A DNA stretch of 40,988 nucleotides from Castellaniella sp. (GCA_019104865.1 JAHRWZ010000067.1:1-40988); one strand, 5' to 3'. Counted from the stretch's first letter, positions 1 through 9,855 are shown. The notes: generated by a model from the sequence alone, not told the origin. Numbers and translations are program-made.

Positions 1-527
1 TGGGCCTTGGCGATGTTGTTGATCAGTTCCAGCATGTTCACGGTCTTGCCCACGCCGGCGCCGCCGAACAGGCCGACCTTGCCGCCCTTGGCGAACGGGC
101 AGACCAGGTCGATCACCTTGATGCCGGTTTCCAGCAGTTCCACGGAAGGCGACAGTTCGTCGAACTTCGGGGCGTGCTGGTGGATGGCGCGCTTTTCGTT
201 GGACTGGATGTCACCGCGCTCGTCGATGGGACGACCCAGAACGTCCATGATGCGGCCCAGGGTGCCCTGACCGACCGGCACCGAGATCGGCGCGCCGGTG
301 TTGGCCACGGCCATGCCACGGCGCAGGCCGTCGGACGAACCCATGGCAATGGTGCGCACCACGCCGTCGCCCAGCTGCTGCTGGACTTCGAACGTCAGAC
401 CCTTTTCCGCATAGGCGGAGGACTCGTCGGTCAAGGTGAGCGCGTCGTAAATGTTGGGGATGCTGTCGCGGGGAAACTGAATGTCCACCACTGCGCCGAT
501 GCACTGAACGATGGTACCGTTGCTCAT
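1..527 (-). CDS. atpD: ATP synthase F1 subunit beta (5' part only)
   Basis: This is the catalytic subunit of F1 ATP synthase, which makes ATP at the cytoplasmic face of the inner membrane. Only the first 175 codons are present; the gene continues past the left edge. Reading from the ATG at 527 gives [19 protein letters not shown], the beta-barrel start of AtpD. Further on it reads [20 protein letters not shown] and, near the left edge, the P-loop GGAGVGKT. It is the last visible gene of the operon, 44 bases after atpG. The family identity is certain; only the C-terminal two thirds are missing because the window ends. Confidence 0.97.
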   Translation of the reverse strand, partial: MSNGTIVQCIGAVVDIQFPRDSIPNIYDALTLTDESSAYAEKGLTFEVQQQLGDGVVRTIAMGSSDGLRRGMAVANTGAPISVPVGQGTLGRIMDVLGRPIDERGDIQSNEKRAIHQHAPKFDELSPSVELLETGIKVIDLVCPFAKGGKVGLFGGAGVGKTVNMLELINNIAKA

Positions 528-571
528 GTTTAGTCCTATAAATATCTCTGGTATGCCGGAGCTTGCGTCGA

Positions 572-1471
572 TCAGACCGCGGCAGCGCCGCTCACGATTT
601 CGGAAATTTCCTTGGTGATGGCCGCCTGACGGGTCTTGTTGTAGACCAGCTGGAGGTCGCCGATGACTTTCTTGGCGTTGTCGGAGGCCGCCTTCATGGC
701 TACCATCCGCGCCGACTGCTCGCTGGCCATGTTTTCCGCCACGGCCTGATACACCAGGCCCTCGACGTAGCGCATCAGCAGTTCGTCGATGACTGTCTGG
801 GAATCCGGCTCGTACAGATAGTCCCAGCCATACTTGGATTCCACCGCGTCGTCTTCCTGGGCGCCGGCCTGGAAGGGATCTTCCAACCCCGAGGGCAGCG
901 GCAGCAGGCGGATGAAGCTGGGATCCTGCTTCATGGTGTTCACGAAGCGGCTGGTCGCCAGATACACCGCATCGACCTTGCCGTTGATGAAGTCGTCGAT
1001 CTGCGCCTTGATGGCACCGATCAGACGTTCCAGGTTGGGCGCGTCGCCCAGCTGGACTTCCGAGGAAACCACATTAACCCCGATACGGTTCAATAACCCC
1101 AGCCCTTTGGAGCCCAGCGCCGTCGCCTGCACGCGGATGCCCTGCTGCTCGAATTCCTTGATCCGCGCCAAGGCAAGGCGTGAGATGTTGGTATTCAGGC
1201 CACCGCAGAGACCCTTGTCGGTGGTGACCAGCACGATCCCCACAGCCGACAGCTTCTGGCGTTCCACCATGTAGGGGTGGGTGTAGTCCGGGTTCGCCTG
1301 CATCAGGTGCGCGGCAATCGCACGGACCTTGGTGGCGTAGGGGCGGCCGGCCCGCATGCGATCCTGCGCCTTGCGCATTTTCGATGCGGCGACCATCTCC
1401 ATCGCCTTGGTGATCTTGCGCGTGTTTTGCACGCTCTTGATCTTGGTTCGAATTTCCTTGATTCCGGCCAT
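572..1471 (-). CDS. atpG: ATP synthase F1 subunit gamma
   Basis: This is the central rotor shaft of F1, coupling c-ring rotation to the catalytic sites. The 299-residue product begins [20 protein letters not shown], the conserved N-terminal coiled-coil strand, and ends with the conserved helix reading [22 protein letters not shown]. Both terminal helices form the shaft in this family. Length is slightly above the usual 285-290 residues because of an insertion in the middle domain around residues 195-225 ([21 protein letters not shown]). It sits between atpA (53 bases upstream) and atpD in the standard order. Confidence 0.97.
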   Translation of the reverse strand: MAGIKEIRTKIKSVQNTRKITKAMEMVAASKMRKAQDRMRAGRPYATKVRAIAAHLMQANPDYTHPYMVERQKLSAVGIVLVTTDKGLCGGLNTNISRLALARIKEFEQQGIRVQATALGSKGLGLLNRIGVNVVSSEVQLGDAPNLERLIGAIKAQIDDFINGKVDAVYLATSRFVNTMKQDPSFIRLLPLPSGLEDPFQAGAQEDDAVESKYGWDYLYEPDSQTVIDELLMRYVEGLVYQAVAENMASEQSARMVAMKAASDNAKKVIGDLQLVYNKTRQAAITKEISEIVSGAAAV

Positions 1472-1524
1472 TCCACTATTCCCTTGAGCTGACCAGGGCG
1501 CCCGTCAGGCACCCCGACTGCAAC

Positions 1525-3066
1525 TTAAAACGTGCCGTGCTTCTTGAATTCCTGGATGGCGGCGCCCAGCGCGGCGTCGTCTTCCTTGGACAGTTCCTTC
1601 ACGTCTTCGATGCGTTGGATCAGGGCTTCGTGCTTGGACTTCAGATAGTCTTTCAGGGCTTTTTCGAACGCCAGCACCTGAGCGACTTCCAGGTCGTCCA
1701 GATAGCCGTTGTTGACCGCGTACAGCGCCACGGCCAGTTCCCAGACCTGCTGAGGCTGGTACTGCGGCTGTTTCAGCAGTTCCACCACACGTTTGCCGCG
1801 TTCCAGCTGGCGACGAGTCGCATCATCCAGATCGGAGGCAAACTGCGCGAAGGCAGCCAGTTCGCGATACTGCGCCAGGTCGGTACGGATACCGCCGGCG
1901 AGCTTCTTCACGACCTTGGTCTGCGCCGAGCCACCCACGCGGGACACCGAGATACCGGCGTTGATGGCGGGACGGATACCGGCGTTGAACAGGTCGGTTT
2001 CCAGGAAGATCTGACCGTCGGTGATGGAAATCACGTTGGTCGGCACGAAGGCGGATACGTCGCCGGCCTGGGTTTCGATGATCGGCAGCGCCGTCAGGGA
2101 ACCGGTCTTGCCCTTCACGGCACCCTTGGTGAACTGCTCGACATAGTGGGCATTCACGCGGGCGGCGCGTTCGAGCAGACGAGAGTGCAGGTAGAACACG
2201 TCGCCGGGATAGGCTTCGCGCCCAGGCGGGCGGCGCAACAGCAGGGACACCTGACGGTAGGCCCAGGCCTGCTTGGTCAGATCGTCGTATACGATCAGGG
2301 CGTCCTCGCCGCGATCGCGGAAGTATTCGCCCATGGTGCAGCCCGAGTAGGCCGCCAGGTACTGCATGGCGGCGGATTCGGACGCAGCGGCGGCCACGAC
2401 AATGGTGTATTCCATCGCGCCGTGTTCCGTCAGCTTGCGCACCACGTTGTTGATCGTGGAAGCCTTCTGGCCGATGGCGACGTACACGCAGGTGACGCCC
2501 TTGCCTTTCTGGTTGATGATGGTGTCGATCGCCACAGCGGTCTTGCCGGTCTGGCGGTCGCCGATGATCAGTTCGCGCTGACCGCGGCCGACGGGCACCA
2601 TGGAGTCGATGGCCTTCTGGCCGGTTTGCAGCGGCTGCGACACGGACTGACGCGCGATCACGCCCGGCGCAACCTTTTCGATGACGTCGGTTTCCTTGGC
2701 GTTGATCGGGCCCTTGCCGTCGATCGGGGTACCCAGCGCATCGACTACGCGGCCTTTCAGTTCGGGGCCGACCGGCACGGCCAGAATGCGGCCGGTGGTC
2801 TTCACGGCGTCGCCTTCGGACAGACCTACGTAGTCGCCCAGCACCACGGCGCCCACGGAGTCACGCTCCAGATTCAGCGCCAGACCGAAACGATTATTGG
2901 GGAATTCGAGCATTTCGCCCTGCATCACGTCGGACAGGCCGTGGATGCGGGTGATACCGTCGGTCACGGACACGATCGTGCCCTGCGTGCGGACGTCGGT
3001 GGACGCACCCAGGCCTTCGATGCGGCTTTTCAGCAGTTCGCTGATCTCGGACGGGTTAAGTTGCAT
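1525..3066 (-). CDS. atpA: ATP synthase F1 subunit alpha
   Basis: This is the non-catalytic nucleotide-binding subunit of F1, three copies alternating with beta. The 513-residue length is typical. It starts [19 protein letters not shown], carries the P-loop [15 protein letters not shown] near residues 170-184 and the alpha signature [17 protein letters not shown] near residues 364-380. The ATG at 3066 is preceded by an AGGAGT-type ribosome site on the minus strand. It lies 36 bases after atpH, in operon order. A long reading frame on the opposite strand (1537-3654) is only a shadow of the GC-rich coding sequence. Confidence 0.98.
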   Translation of the reverse strand: MQLNPSEISELLKSRIEGLGASTDVRTQGTIVSVTDGITRIHGLSDVMQGEMLEFPNNRFGLALNLERDSVGAVVLGDYVGLSEGDAVKTTGRILAVPVGPELKGRVVDALGTPIDGKGPINAKETDVIEKVAPGVIARQSVSQPLQTGQKAIDSMVPVGRGQRELIIGDRQTGKTAVAIDTIINQKGKGVTCVYVAIGQKASTINNVVRKLTEHGAMEYTIVVAAAASESAAMQYLAAYSGCTMGEYFRDRGEDALIVYDDLTKQAWAYRQVSLLLRRPPGREAYPGDVFYLHSRLLERAARVNAHYVEQFTKGAVKGKTGSLTALPIIETQAGDVSAFVPTNVISITDGQIFLETDLFNAGIRPAINAGISVSRVGGSAQTKVVKKLAGGIRTDLAQYRELAAFAQFASDLDDATRRQLERGKRVVELLKQPQYQPQQVWELAVALYAVNNGYLDDLEVAQVLAFEKALKDYLKSKHEALIQRIEDVKELSKEDDAALGAAIQEFKKHGTF

Positions 3067-3102
3067 GGTAAGACTCCTGGAATCCTGTTATGTGGCCCGC
3101 CA

Positions 3103-3642
3103 TCATGCGGCCAGCGTATCGCGCAGACTGGCCAGCCGGGCCTGCACGGAGGTGTCGAGCACGTGGTCGCCGACGGCGACGCGCACACCGCCGATCAGTT
3201 CCGGGTCAACGGTGACTTGCGACTTCAGTTTGAGGCCGAACTTGCGCTCCAGACCCTGTACCAGGCCGGCCACCTGGGCGTCATCCAGCGGAAAGGCGCT
3301 GGTGATGCGCGCCAGCGCCGTGCCTTCGAGCTGATTGCGCAGTTGCTCGAATTGTTCGGCGATCTGAGGCAGAACCTGGACGCGGTGGTTTTCCACCACC
3401 AGAGCCACGAGGTTGGCGGCCGGTTCGGGCAGCGCCTGCGGGATCAGCCCGGTGAGCAGCTGGATGCGTTGCGCGTCGCTCAGACGCGGATCGCCCATGG
3501 CTTCGAGCACGTCGGGCAGGCTCGATACCTGGGCCAGCAACGACAGGATGTCGGACCAGGACTCGAGGCCGCGCGCGTCGTTGCGCACGGCTTCGAACAA
3601 GGCCTCGGCGTAGGGTCGCGCGATAGTAGACAGTTCAGCCAT
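3103..3642 (-). CDS. atpH: ATP synthase F1 subunit delta
   Basis: Delta (OSCP in mitochondria) is the peripheral clamp joining the b-subunit stalk to the top of the alpha-beta hexamer. The 179-residue product starts [20 protein letters not shown], the conserved AxxYAxALFE helix. It ends with the family C-terminus, reading [32 protein letters not shown]. It is 12 bases from atpF and 36 from atpA, so co-translation is likely. Confidence 0.96.
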   Translation of the reverse strand: MAELSTIARPYAEALFEAVRNDARGLESWSDILSLLAQVSSLPDVLEAMGDPRLSDAQRIQLLTGLIPQALPEPAANLVALVVENHRVQVLPQIAEQFEQLRNQLEGTALARITSAFPLDDAQVAGLVQGLERKFGLKLKSQVTVDPELIGGVRVAVGDHVLDTSVQARLASLRDTLAA

Positions 3643-3654
3643 GACTCGCCCTGA

Positions 3655-4125
3655 TCAGAGTTGCGCCTTGAGCTGGTCCAGCAGCTCGGCGTGTGCCTTC
3701 GCGTCGACTTCGCGACGCAGGATCTGCTCGGCACCCTTGACGGCCAGCACGGCGACTTCGGCGCGTAGCGTTTCACGGGCGCGTTGCGCTTCCTGAGCGG
3801 CATCTTGACGGGCCTGAGCAACGATCCGGGCCTTTTCGGCCTCGGCTTCGCGGCGGGCTTCGTCGATCAGCGAGGCTGCCTGTTTTTCGGCTTCGCCCAG
3901 ACGGGCATGGTTTTCGGTCTTGGAGGCCGCTTCCATCAGGCTGACACGGGCCTGAGCCTGCGCCAGATCGGCCTTGCCCTTTTCGGCGGCAGCCAGACCG
4001 TCGGCGATTTTCTGGCGCCGATCATCGATTGCCTTCGTCAGGGGTGGCCAGATGAATTTCATCGTAAACCAACCCAGAACGAAAAACACGATCATCTGGA
4101 AAAAGAGAGTCGCGTTTAAATTCAC
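3655..4125 (-). CDS. atpF: ATP synthase Fo subunit b
   Basis: This is the peripheral stalk subunit, acting as a dimer. The 156-residue product starts [20 protein letters not shown], a single N-terminal membrane helix ending in [21 protein letters not shown] long Ala/Glu/Lys/Arg-rich coiled coil follows from about residue 35 to the end. This is the exact b-subunit layout and length. It is separated from atpE upstream by 129 bases that contain a stem-loop (4151-4177). Confidence 0.97.
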   Translation of the reverse strand: MNLNATLFFQMIVFFVLGWFTMKFIWPPLTKAIDDRRQKIADGLAAAEKGKADLAQAQARVSLMEAASKTENHARLGEAEKQAASLIDEARREAEAEKARIVAQARQDAAQEAQRARETLRAEVAVLAVKGAEQILRREVDAKAHAELLDQLKAQL

Positions 4126-4150
4126 GGTCGTTTCCCTAATTTACCCACTC

Positions 4151-4177
4151 GTGCCCTGCGGCAAGCCCGCAAGGCAC
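4151..4177 (-). other. stem-loop in the atpE-atpF intercistronic gap
   Basis: GTGCC (4151-4155) pairs with GGCAC (4173-4177) and TGCGG (4157-4161) with CCGCA (4067-4071 shifted to 4167-4171), with one C/A mismatch and a five-base loop. No T-run follows, so it is not a classic terminator. It lies 3' of atpE in the transcript and may protect atpE mRNA or slow read-through into atpF. Function is inferred. Confidence 0.5.
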
Positions 4178-4254
4178 CAAACCTGGCCGTCCGCCGCGCT
4201 GAAGCCGCCGGACGAGCCCCTGGCCCACACGCACAGCGCGGGCCTGCGCTGCAA

Positions 4255-4524
<270 letters not shown>

Positions 4525-4568
4525 TTAGTCGAAAAATCAAAAACCAGAGTCGGGACGAGCCCGTGGAC

Positions 4569-4590
4569 CTGCTCGGGAATTCCCGAGCAG
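4569..4590. repeat. 22-bp perfect palindrome between atpB and atpE
   Basis: The sequence CTGCTCGGGAA followed by its exact reverse complement spans 4569-4590. It lies seven bases past the atpB stop in the transcript. As RNA it folds into a nine-pair stem with an AAUU loop. No T-run follows directly, although two short T-runs occur about 40 bases downstream, before the atpE ribosome site. It may act as an mRNA stability or processing element that separates atpB from atpE expression, or as a weak terminator. Confidence 0.7.
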
Positions 4591-4596
4591 ACCGTT

Positions 4597-5475
4597 TTAG
4601 TGGCCTTCGTGCGCCAACCCGATATACACCAGGGTCAGCATCATGAAGATGTATGCCTGCAGCAGCACGATCAGGATATGGAAGATCGCCCACGCCGAGC
4701 CGGCCAGCACGTGCCCGAAAGCGAGGCTGACGCTAGTCGCGTTCATCCCGGTCCAGGCACCCCCCAGCAAGGCGATCAGCATGAACAGCAGTTCGCCTGC
4801 ATACATATTGCCGAACAGCCGCATGCCCAGAGACACGGTCTTGGCGACATATTCGATGAGATTCAACAGCAGATTGAATGGAGCCAGGAGAATGGCCCCC
4901 ACACCATGGGCGTGGAACGGAGCGGTGAAGAGTTCCTTCACGAAGCCGCCGGGGTGCTTGATCTTGATGCCGTAGTACAGCGTCAGCAGCAGCACGCCCA
5001 GGGACATGCCCATCGGAACGTTCAGGTCGGCGGTCGGCAGGATACGGTGGTAGTACAGCGGATCGGCATGATCGGTGCCCAGACCGGTCAGGCGGAAGAG
5101 CGAGCCCATCAGGTCAACCGGGATCAGGTCCAGCGCGTTCATCAGCGTGATCCACAGAAACACGGTCAGCGCCAGCGGCGCTGCGAACAGGCGGGACTTT
5201 TCGTTGGGGACGATGTTCTTCGCTTCTTCGTGGACCATGCCCACCAGCATTTCCACGGAGGTCTGGAAGCGCCCCGGGACGTCCGTCGTGGCGTGGCGCG
5301 CTGCGCGCCACAGAAAGTAGACGACGATGGCCCCCATCAGGATGGACCAGAACAGGGAGTCGTAGTTCACGACGCCGAAGTTGGCAATGATGTCCTGCTT
5401 GTGACCGAGATTGTTCAAATGCACCAAGTGGTGCTGAATGTATTCGGACTGAGGCGTCGTTACAGCATCGGTCAT
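4597..5475 (-). CDS. atpB: ATP synthase Fo subunit a
   Basis: This is the stator membrane subunit forming the proton half-channels against the c-ring. The start at 5475 ([20 protein letters not shown]) is chosen over an in-frame ATG at 5499 because a GAAGGG ribosome site lies just upstream of it and because family members begin with the SEYIQHHL region. The product is 292 residues. The segment near the C-terminus reading [17 protein letters not shown] contains the essential arginine. Several hydrophobic helices follow, ending in [20 protein letters not shown]. It is 25 bases downstream of atpI. Confidence 0.96.
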   Translation of the reverse strand: MTDAVTTPQSEYIQHHLVHLNNLGHKQDIIANFGVVNYDSLFWSILMGAIVVYFLWRAARHATTDVPGRFQTSVEMLVGMVHEEAKNIVPNEKSRLFAAPLALTVFLWITLMNALDLIPVDLMGSLFRLTGLGTDHADPLYYHRILPTADLNVPMGMSLGVLLLTLYYGIKIKHPGGFVKELFTAPFHAHGVGAILLAPFNLLLNLIEYVAKTVSLGMRLFGNMYAGELLFMLIALLGGAWTGMNATSVSLAFGHVLAGSAWAIFHILIVLLQAYIFMMLTLVYIGLAHEGH

Positions 5476-5500
5476 CGGTAACCCTTCAAACGTAATCAAA

Positions 5501-5974
5501 TCATGGCATGCGGCGCAAGGCCAGCAACACCACGTACCCCTTCATGACGCCCAGCAGCCCCAGCAAAAAAGCCGGCCAGACCAGCCAACCGGCCCAGTGC
5601 CACGCCACCAGGACCACCACCCCGCCAGCTACCGTCAGCTTGAGGGCCTCGCCCCAGAAAAAGGCGAGCGATCCCGGGCGTTTGGGCCCGAAGTACCCCA
5701 GCAGCAGCCGTAAGGCAAACAGCGAATTGGGTACAAAATAGGCCGCCGCCCCGATCAAGGCGGAAGCCCCAGCGTCTTTCCCAGCAATCCCCCAGGCCCC
5801 TAGTACGACCAGCATTCCAGTGAATGCCTGCGCCGCGAGCGCCTGAAACAGGCCGACCCTGGAACGTCTGGCAATGGCGGCACGATCCTGATCGCTGAGC
5901 ACCAGCGCTTCGGTCGAAGCCGACGATCCGTCACCCAACCCACCGCGCGGATCCGATGCGGTTCGATCAACCAT
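5501..5974 (-). CDS. atpI: ATP synthase subunit I (assembly factor)
   Basis: This is a small membrane protein encoded first in many atp operons, helping c-ring assembly. The 157-residue product has a polar N-terminus of about 35 residues and then four hydrophobic segments ([75 protein letters not shown]). This is the AtpI layout. No strong ribosome site is seen before the ATG at 5974, so the exact start is less sure. Its position as first gene of the operon supports the call. Confidence 0.88.
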   Translation of the reverse strand: MVDRTASDPRGGLGDGSSASTEALVLSDQDRAAIARRSRVGLFQALAAQAFTGMLVVLGAWGIAGKDAGASALIGAAAYFVPNSLFALRLLLGYFGPKRPGSLAFFWGEALKLTVAGGVVVLVAWHWAGWLVWPAFLLGLLGVMKGYVVLLALRRMP

Positions 5975-6293
5975 AAAAACAGCCGTTCACAGTACGGCCA
6001 CCCAACCAGGTGGCCAATAGTCAAACCCTTGAATTATAGCGTCTTTCCAGTCAGGATCCAGCCCCCGGACTCGAAAGGCGCACCATTTTAACTCAGTTCC
6101 GCCCGCCACGCTCGGCACTCGGCCAAATGAGCCGATTGACTAGTGCATTCGGTTGAGGCGTAGGTCTTTTCCGGACAAACGGCCTAGCTTGTCCATCCTA
6201 TGGGTGTGGATTTTGCCGACTCGTAACATCGTCCCTACACATCACGGTTCGAAACGCTCAGCAAATGTTTCGTTCTGACACAGGAGGTTCGCC
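5975..6293. promoter_or_regulatory. divergent control region between atpI and csgE
   Basis: This 319-base gap has no gene on either strand. It must carry the atp operon promoter (leftward) and probably the csg promoter (rightward). A TTGACT hexamer at 6136-6141 is a possible -35 box for csgE, but the -10 region 17 bases on is poor (TAGGTC), so it is not asserted. An AGGAGG ribosome site at 6282-6287 sets the csgE GTG start. Confidence 0.45.
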
Positions 6294-6737
6294 GTGCGGT
6301 TCTCTGGTCTTCGGTGCAGTGCCTTTGTCCTGGCTCTTCTGAGCACGGTGGCGGCTGCGCAGGAACCGGAGCCGCCGAAGAATGTGCTGGATCAGGGGCA
6401 GATCAATAACGATCCACTCAGAGGGATCGTGATCAACCGAACCATGACCGTGCTGGGATGGGATTTTTACCGAAACTTTACGCAGGTCTGGCAGGCGTTG
6501 TATCCGGACTCTCAGAACACGCTGACCATCACGGAGCGGCCCACCGCTCAGTTCGGCAGCGAGATCTGGATCAGTTACCAGAACCAGAATTTGTATCACA
6601 CGTTTCTATCGCCCGCCCGTTCCCGAGCAAAGGACGAGAGCCGGAATGCAGTGGAAGTCGTGCACAACAACATCGAGATCATCGACGCACAGCGGAAGTT
6701 TGTTCAGGACGCCGACCTGGGTCCCGAGGAGATGTAA
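6294..6737 (+). CDS. csgE: curli secretion specificity factor CsgE
   Basis: CsgE is a periplasmic protein that caps the CsgG channel and directs CsgA into it. The start is GTG at 6294, six bases after an AGGAGG site. Residues 1-22 form a signal peptide ending AAA-QEP. The mature part contains VLGWDFYRNFTQVW, TLTITERPTAQFGSEIWI and NVEIID-like C-terminal sequence (HNNIEIIDAQRKF), all typical of CsgE. The 147-residue length is a little longer than the E. coli protein (129). The stop TAA directly abuts the csgF ATG, so the two genes are translationally linked. Confidence 0.93.
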   Translation: MRFSGLRCSAFVLALLSTVAAAQEPEPPKNVLDQGQINNDPLRGIVINRTMTVLGWDFYRNFTQVWQALYPDSQNTLTITERPTAQFGSEIWISYQNQNLYHTFLSPARSRAKDESRNAVEVVHNNIEIIDAQRKFVQDADLGPEEM

Positions 6738-7142
6738 ATGAGCTTACATAAAGTCAGGACTCACTTGCGGAAGGCCCCCATCCGGACTGCGCTGGCGGTT
6801 GTTGCATCCTGCGCGCTGCTGTCCGGCCCCGCGATCGCCGGGCAGCTGCAATACACGCCGGTCAACCCGTCATTCGGCGGGAATCCGCTCAACGGTCCCA
6901 ACCTGCTGCAAAGCGCCCAGGCGCAGAAGCGATACCCGTACCCGATGGACGACCTTGGGCTCGACAACATTGGGCAAATCCTGCAGACCAACAACGGATT
7001 CCTGATCCAGCGAGGTAACACCTTGTATTGGGTGGATCTCAACGGAAATGCGCATCCCATCAACCTGAACGGATCCAGCACGACGAGCGCCACCCCCAGC
7101 ACATCCAGCATCACCGGCACGACAAACATACCGATCAACTGA
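6738..7142 (+). CDS. csgF: curli assembly protein CsgF
   Basis: CsgF is secreted through CsgG and links the pore to the CsgB nucleator at the surface. The signal peptide covers about residues 1-34, ending SGPAIA. The mature N-terminus reads GQLQYTPVNPSFGGNPLNG, matching the CsgF segment that plugs the CsgG pore (the conserved NPxFGGNPxNG). It continues NLLQSAQAQKRYPYP as in CsgF. The C-terminus is a short Ser/Thr-rich tail. A GAGGAG ribosome site lies in the csgE end. Confidence 0.94.
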   Translation: MSLHKVRTHLRKAPIRTALAVVASCALLSGPAIAGQLQYTPVNPSFGGNPLNGPNLLQSAQAQKRYPYPMDDLGLDNIGQILQTNNGFLIQRGNTLYWVDLNGNAHPINLNGSSTTSATPSTSSITGTTNIPIN

Positions 7143-7170
7143 CCCGGAAAACCAACCTCGAGGATCTATC

Positions 7171-8127
7171 ATGGGCACCCTTCAGATCTCGATCTTCCCA
7201 GCCGTATTCCGGGCTCGTCGCCTGGCCATCAGCGCCCTGGCATTGCTGACCCTGTCGGCTTGCGCCTTGCAAAAGCCGATGAACGTGTCGAATGAAGCGC
7301 AGCTGACGCCGGCCACGCCTTCCACGATCGATCTGCTGAAGCTGCCCCCCCCTCAGCGCAAAATCGTGGCGGCCGTGTATGGGTTCCGGGACGAGACGGG
7401 TCAATACAAACCGTCGCCCAGCAGCGCGTTTTCCACAGCCGTTACCCAGGGTGCCGCGTCGATGCTGATGAAAGCCCTGAAGGATTCCGGCTGGTACATC
7501 CCGGTGGAACGCGAAGGCCTGCAATCCCTGCTGACCGAACGCCGGGTCCTGCGCGCGGTGGACGATCAACCGCAAAACGGAGGGCAACCGCGCGCCGGTG
7601 TCCCGAACCTGCTGCCCGCGTCGATCATCCTGGAAGGCGGCATCGTCGCCTATGACACCAATACGCGCACCGGAGGCCTGGGCGCGAAATTCCTGGGAAT
7701 CGGCCTGACGACCCAGTACAGCGTGGACCAGGTCACGATCAATCTGCGGGCCGTGGACGTCAACACCGGCGAGATCCTGAACAGTGTGTCCACCAGCAAG
7801 ACCATTTGGTCATACGAAATCCACCCGAGCTATTTCCGTTTCGTCAACTACTACGACCTGCTTGAGATCGAAGGAGGCTACACCAACAACGAACCCGCCC
7901 AGCTGGCGGTCAAGGAAGCCATCGACGCCGCCGTCATGCATCTGACCGTCGGGGGAATCAAGGACAACCTCTGGCGCCTGAAGAACCCGTCCGACTGGAA
8001 CAATCCCTTGCTTCAGCGCTATCTGAACGCCGAGAGGAAGGAATACACCGTGACAGTGACCCCACGCCAGCCAACCAAGCCGGAAACAGTGGTCACAACA
8101 GACGATGGCAAGGCATCCGCGCACTAA
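7171..8127 (+). CDS. csgG: curli outer-membrane secretion channel CsgG
   Basis: CsgG is a nonameric outer-membrane lipoprotein pore exporting curli subunits. The signal peptide ends in a lipobox LSAC with lipidated Cys31. The mature protein shows family stretches: AAVYGFRDETGQYKPSP, STAVTQGAASMLMKALKDSGWYIPVEREGL, LLPASIILEGGIVAYDTN and AVDVNTGEILNSVSTSKTI. The first transmembrane beta-hairpin region is TGGLGAKFLGIGLTTQY. Length 318 is longer than E. coli CsgG (277) because of a polar C-terminal tail. It follows csgF by 28 bases. Confidence 0.96.
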   Translation: MGTLQISIFPAVFRARRLAISALALLTLSACALQKPMNVSNEAQLTPATPSTIDLLKLPPPQRKIVAAVYGFRDETGQYKPSPSSAFSTAVTQGAASMLMKALKDSGWYIPVEREGLQSLLTERRVLRAVDDQPQNGGQPRAGVPNLLPASIILEGGIVAYDTNTRTGGLGAKFLGIGLTTQYSVDQVTINLRAVDVNTGEILNSVSTSKTIWSYEIHPSYFRFVNYYDLLEIEGGYTNNEPAQLAVKEAIDAAVMHLTVGGIKDNLWRLKNPSDWNNPLLQRYLNAERKEYTVTVTPRQPTKPETVVTTDDGKASAH

Positions 8128-8163
8128 GCGCCCTGCCGCCCTCCGCCTGATCTGGAGCCCATC

Positions 8164-8718
8164 ATGATCGATTTCAAACCACCCACCACAGGTCAGCCCG
8201 CCCGGCAGGGGCTGATCCTGGGCATCTTCGCGCTGCTGACGGCAGCACCCCTGACGGGCTACTGCGGCAGCCCGGATCTTTCGTCCCTGTCGGAACTGCC
8301 GCCCACGGAGCTGGGCACACCATCCTTGCGGGCCACGGCCTTTCAGCAAGGAACCCTGAACACCAGCCACATCACCCAGAAAGGCGCCAACGCCATGGCG
8401 TCGGTCTCTCAGGAAGGCATCAACAACCACGCCACGACCTCTCAGACCGGTATGAACAATGTCGCTGTCGTCGCCCAGTATGGGATGGGCAATGACGCTT
8501 CGATCACGCAAACCGGGGGCAACAACTCCGGCGAGATCAACCAAAGAGGAACCGGAAACAAAGCCAGGCTGGAGCAGTACGCCAGCAATGCCTCTGCAAC
8601 CCTCAACCAGTTCGGAAACGCCAACCAGTTGATGGTGACCCAGTTAGCCCCGGGAGCGCTGGCTCCGGTCACGCAGATCGGCAACGGCCTGGTGCTCAAA
8701 GTATTTCTTTTCAAGTAA
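8164..8718 (+). CDS. csgB: curli minor subunit / nucleator CsgB-like
   Basis: A secreted curlin-repeat protein of 184 residues. After an unusually long N-terminal region (signal core GLILGIFALLTAAPLTGYC) there are about five curlin repeats of 20-23 residues with the pattern Q-x-G-x-x-N (SQEGINNHATTSQTGMNN, AQYGMGNDASITQTGGNN and so on). It ends VLKVFLFK, basic and hydrophobic, like CsgB nucleators that need the last repeat for surface attachment. It precedes the main curlin gene as csgB does. The assignment of CsgB versus another curlin is inferred from order and C-terminus. Confidence 0.85.
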   Translation: MIDFKPPTTGQPARQGLILGIFALLTAAPLTGYCGSPDLSSLSELPPTELGTPSLRATAFQQGTLNTSHITQKGANAMASVSQEGINNHATTSQTGMNNVAVVAQYGMGNDASITQTGGNNSGEINQRGTGNKARLEQYASNASATLNQFGNANQLMVTQLAPGALAPVTQIGNGLVLKVFLFK

Positions 8719-8814
8719 GCCGATATCCGTTTTCGTTAGTGCAAAGCTCGGTACCAAGACCGCCGGGTGGCGTATTTCTCAAACAGGTCTTGTTGACTCT
8801 AGAGGAGCATCACC

Positions 8815-9438
8815 ATGAAAACCCAACTTTGCGCACTGGCATCCGGTCTCGCCCTGGCATTTGCAGGGACCGCGGCATTCGCAGGCAGCACTGGGAACAC
8901 CTACCAGAATGGCTTCAACAATGACGCGGCCATCACGCAGGCGTACAACGCCAGCGCCTCGGCCTCCATCAATCAGATGGGCAACAGCCATGTGGCCAAG
9001 GCGACCCAGAAGGACAACTGGTTCGGGCCATCCTCGATCGACATCACGCAGCGCGGCTATAACCAGTATGCCAATGCCACGCAAACCCATACTGCTTTCT
9101 CCAGTTCCAAGATCGTCCAGAAGGGCGACAGGAACGTGGCCAATACGACGCAGGAATACGCACTGGGCGTGAAGTCCGATGTGTATCAGGACGGCTACAA
9201 AAACACGGCCAACGTGAAGCAGACGTCGGCGGTCGATGCCGATGCGAAGATCGTCCAGCTCGGCGCCCAAAACGTCGCCAATGTCACGGAGAAGAATGGC
9301 TGGCACCAGAGGGCCGACCTGTATCAGAACGGCTATATGAATACCGCCACTGTCATGCAGACGGGTTCAAACCTGAGTGCAACGGCCGTCCAGATCGGCG
9401 CCTTCAACACGGCAACGTTCAATCAGACAGGCTGGTAA
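8815..9438 (+). CDS. csgA: curli major subunit CsgA-like
   Basis: The likely main amyloid subunit. A clean signal peptide covers residues 1-23 (ending GTAAFA). The mature chain of about 184 residues is built of some eight degenerate curlin repeats. Odd and even units alternate between forms like YQNGFNNDAAITQ and NQMGNSHVAKATQ, with conserved Gln/Asn ladder positions. It ends FNTATFNQTGW. The ribosome site AGAGGAG lies before the ATG at 8815. The repeat count exceeds the five of E. coli CsgA. A UUCG-loop hairpin lies just downstream (9469-9495). Confidence 0.9.
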   Translation: MKTQLCALASGLALAFAGTAAFAGSTGNTYQNGFNNDAAITQAYNASASASINQMGNSHVAKATQKDNWFGPSSIDITQRGYNQYANATQTHTAFSSSKIVQKGDRNVANTTQEYALGVKSDVYQDGYKNTANVKQTSAVDADAKIVQLGAQNVANVTEKNGWHQRADLYQNGYMNTATVMQTGSNLSATAVQIGAFNTATFNQTGW

Positions 9439-9468
9439 GCCTTCGGGCCCCGTTCAGGGGTGGTACTA

Positions 9469-9495
9469 CCGGGCGGGCCTTCGGGCCTCGCCCGG
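9469..9495 (+). other. strong GC stem-loop with UUCG tetraloop after csgA
   Basis: CCGGGCG (9469-9475) pairs with CGCCCGG (9489-9495), and GGCC (9476-9479) with GGCC (9484-9487) around a TTCG loop, with one bulged T. UUCG tetraloops on GC stems are very stable in RNA. No T-run follows. It probably marks the csgA 3' end, lowering expression of the csgC/H and pga genes relative to csgA. It also argues that the next gene does not start at the ATG-like codons at 9460. Confidence 0.6.
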
Positions 9496-9537
9496 CCGCT
9501 GGAACAGCATCGTGCAATTCACGCATCGGAGATGATC

Positions 9538-9855
9538 ATGATGGCCGCGGATACAAACCTGCAAGCATGGCTGGACACCGTACCCGGCACTCAGCCCAGC
9601 GTGGTCATCCCTTATGTGCAAAGTCGTGAAAACGGCATCGTCCGATATCAGCTGAGCGCCACCAAGCAGGGCCTCGGCGGCATATCCACCATCAATCAGA
9701 GCGGCGACGTGCAACTGAAGGCCAATACCCCTACTGCACTCACGCGTTTCTCCCTATCTGTCGGAGAACGGGACCAGTGTAAGATCGAGCTGGTTTTGTT
9801 TGCCAACGGTAACCCGGCGGGCAGCTATCAGTTTGAATGCCCGCGAGCCCAGTAA
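9538..9855 (+). CDS. CsgC/CsgH-like curli chaperone candidate
   Basis: A 105-residue acidic-to-neutral protein directly after csgA. The segments SVVIPYVQSRENGIVRYQLSATKQG, TPTALTRFSLSVGERDQCKIELVLFANG and SYQFECPRAQ suggest an all-beta, immunoglobulin-like fold as in CsgC and CsgH, periplasmic inhibitors of curlin aggregation. Two cysteines near the C-terminus could form a disulfide, but they are not the CxC motif of CsgC. The start at 9538 (or ATG 9541) follows a GGAG site; an upstream ATG at 9532 overlaps that site. No signal peptide is visible from any possible start, which is odd for this family. Function rests mainly on position and fold impression. Confidence 0.6.
   Translation: MMAADTNLQAWLDTVPGTQPSVVIPYVQSRENGIVRYQLSATKQGLGGISTINQSGDVQLKANTPTALTRFSLSVGERDQCKIELVLFANGNPAGSYQFECPRAQ

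Noticed and set aside
1537..3654. 705-codon plus-strand frame opposite atpA and atpH
   Set aside because: It is exactly antisense to two certain genes. The translation is His/Gly/Val/Gln-rich, as expected from the complement of GC-rich codons, and has no family resemblance.
8350..9430. CRISPR array or DNA tandem repeat
   Set aside because: The periodicity of about 60-70 bases is coding: it reflects degenerate curlin protein repeats in an open frame, without identical DNA repeats.
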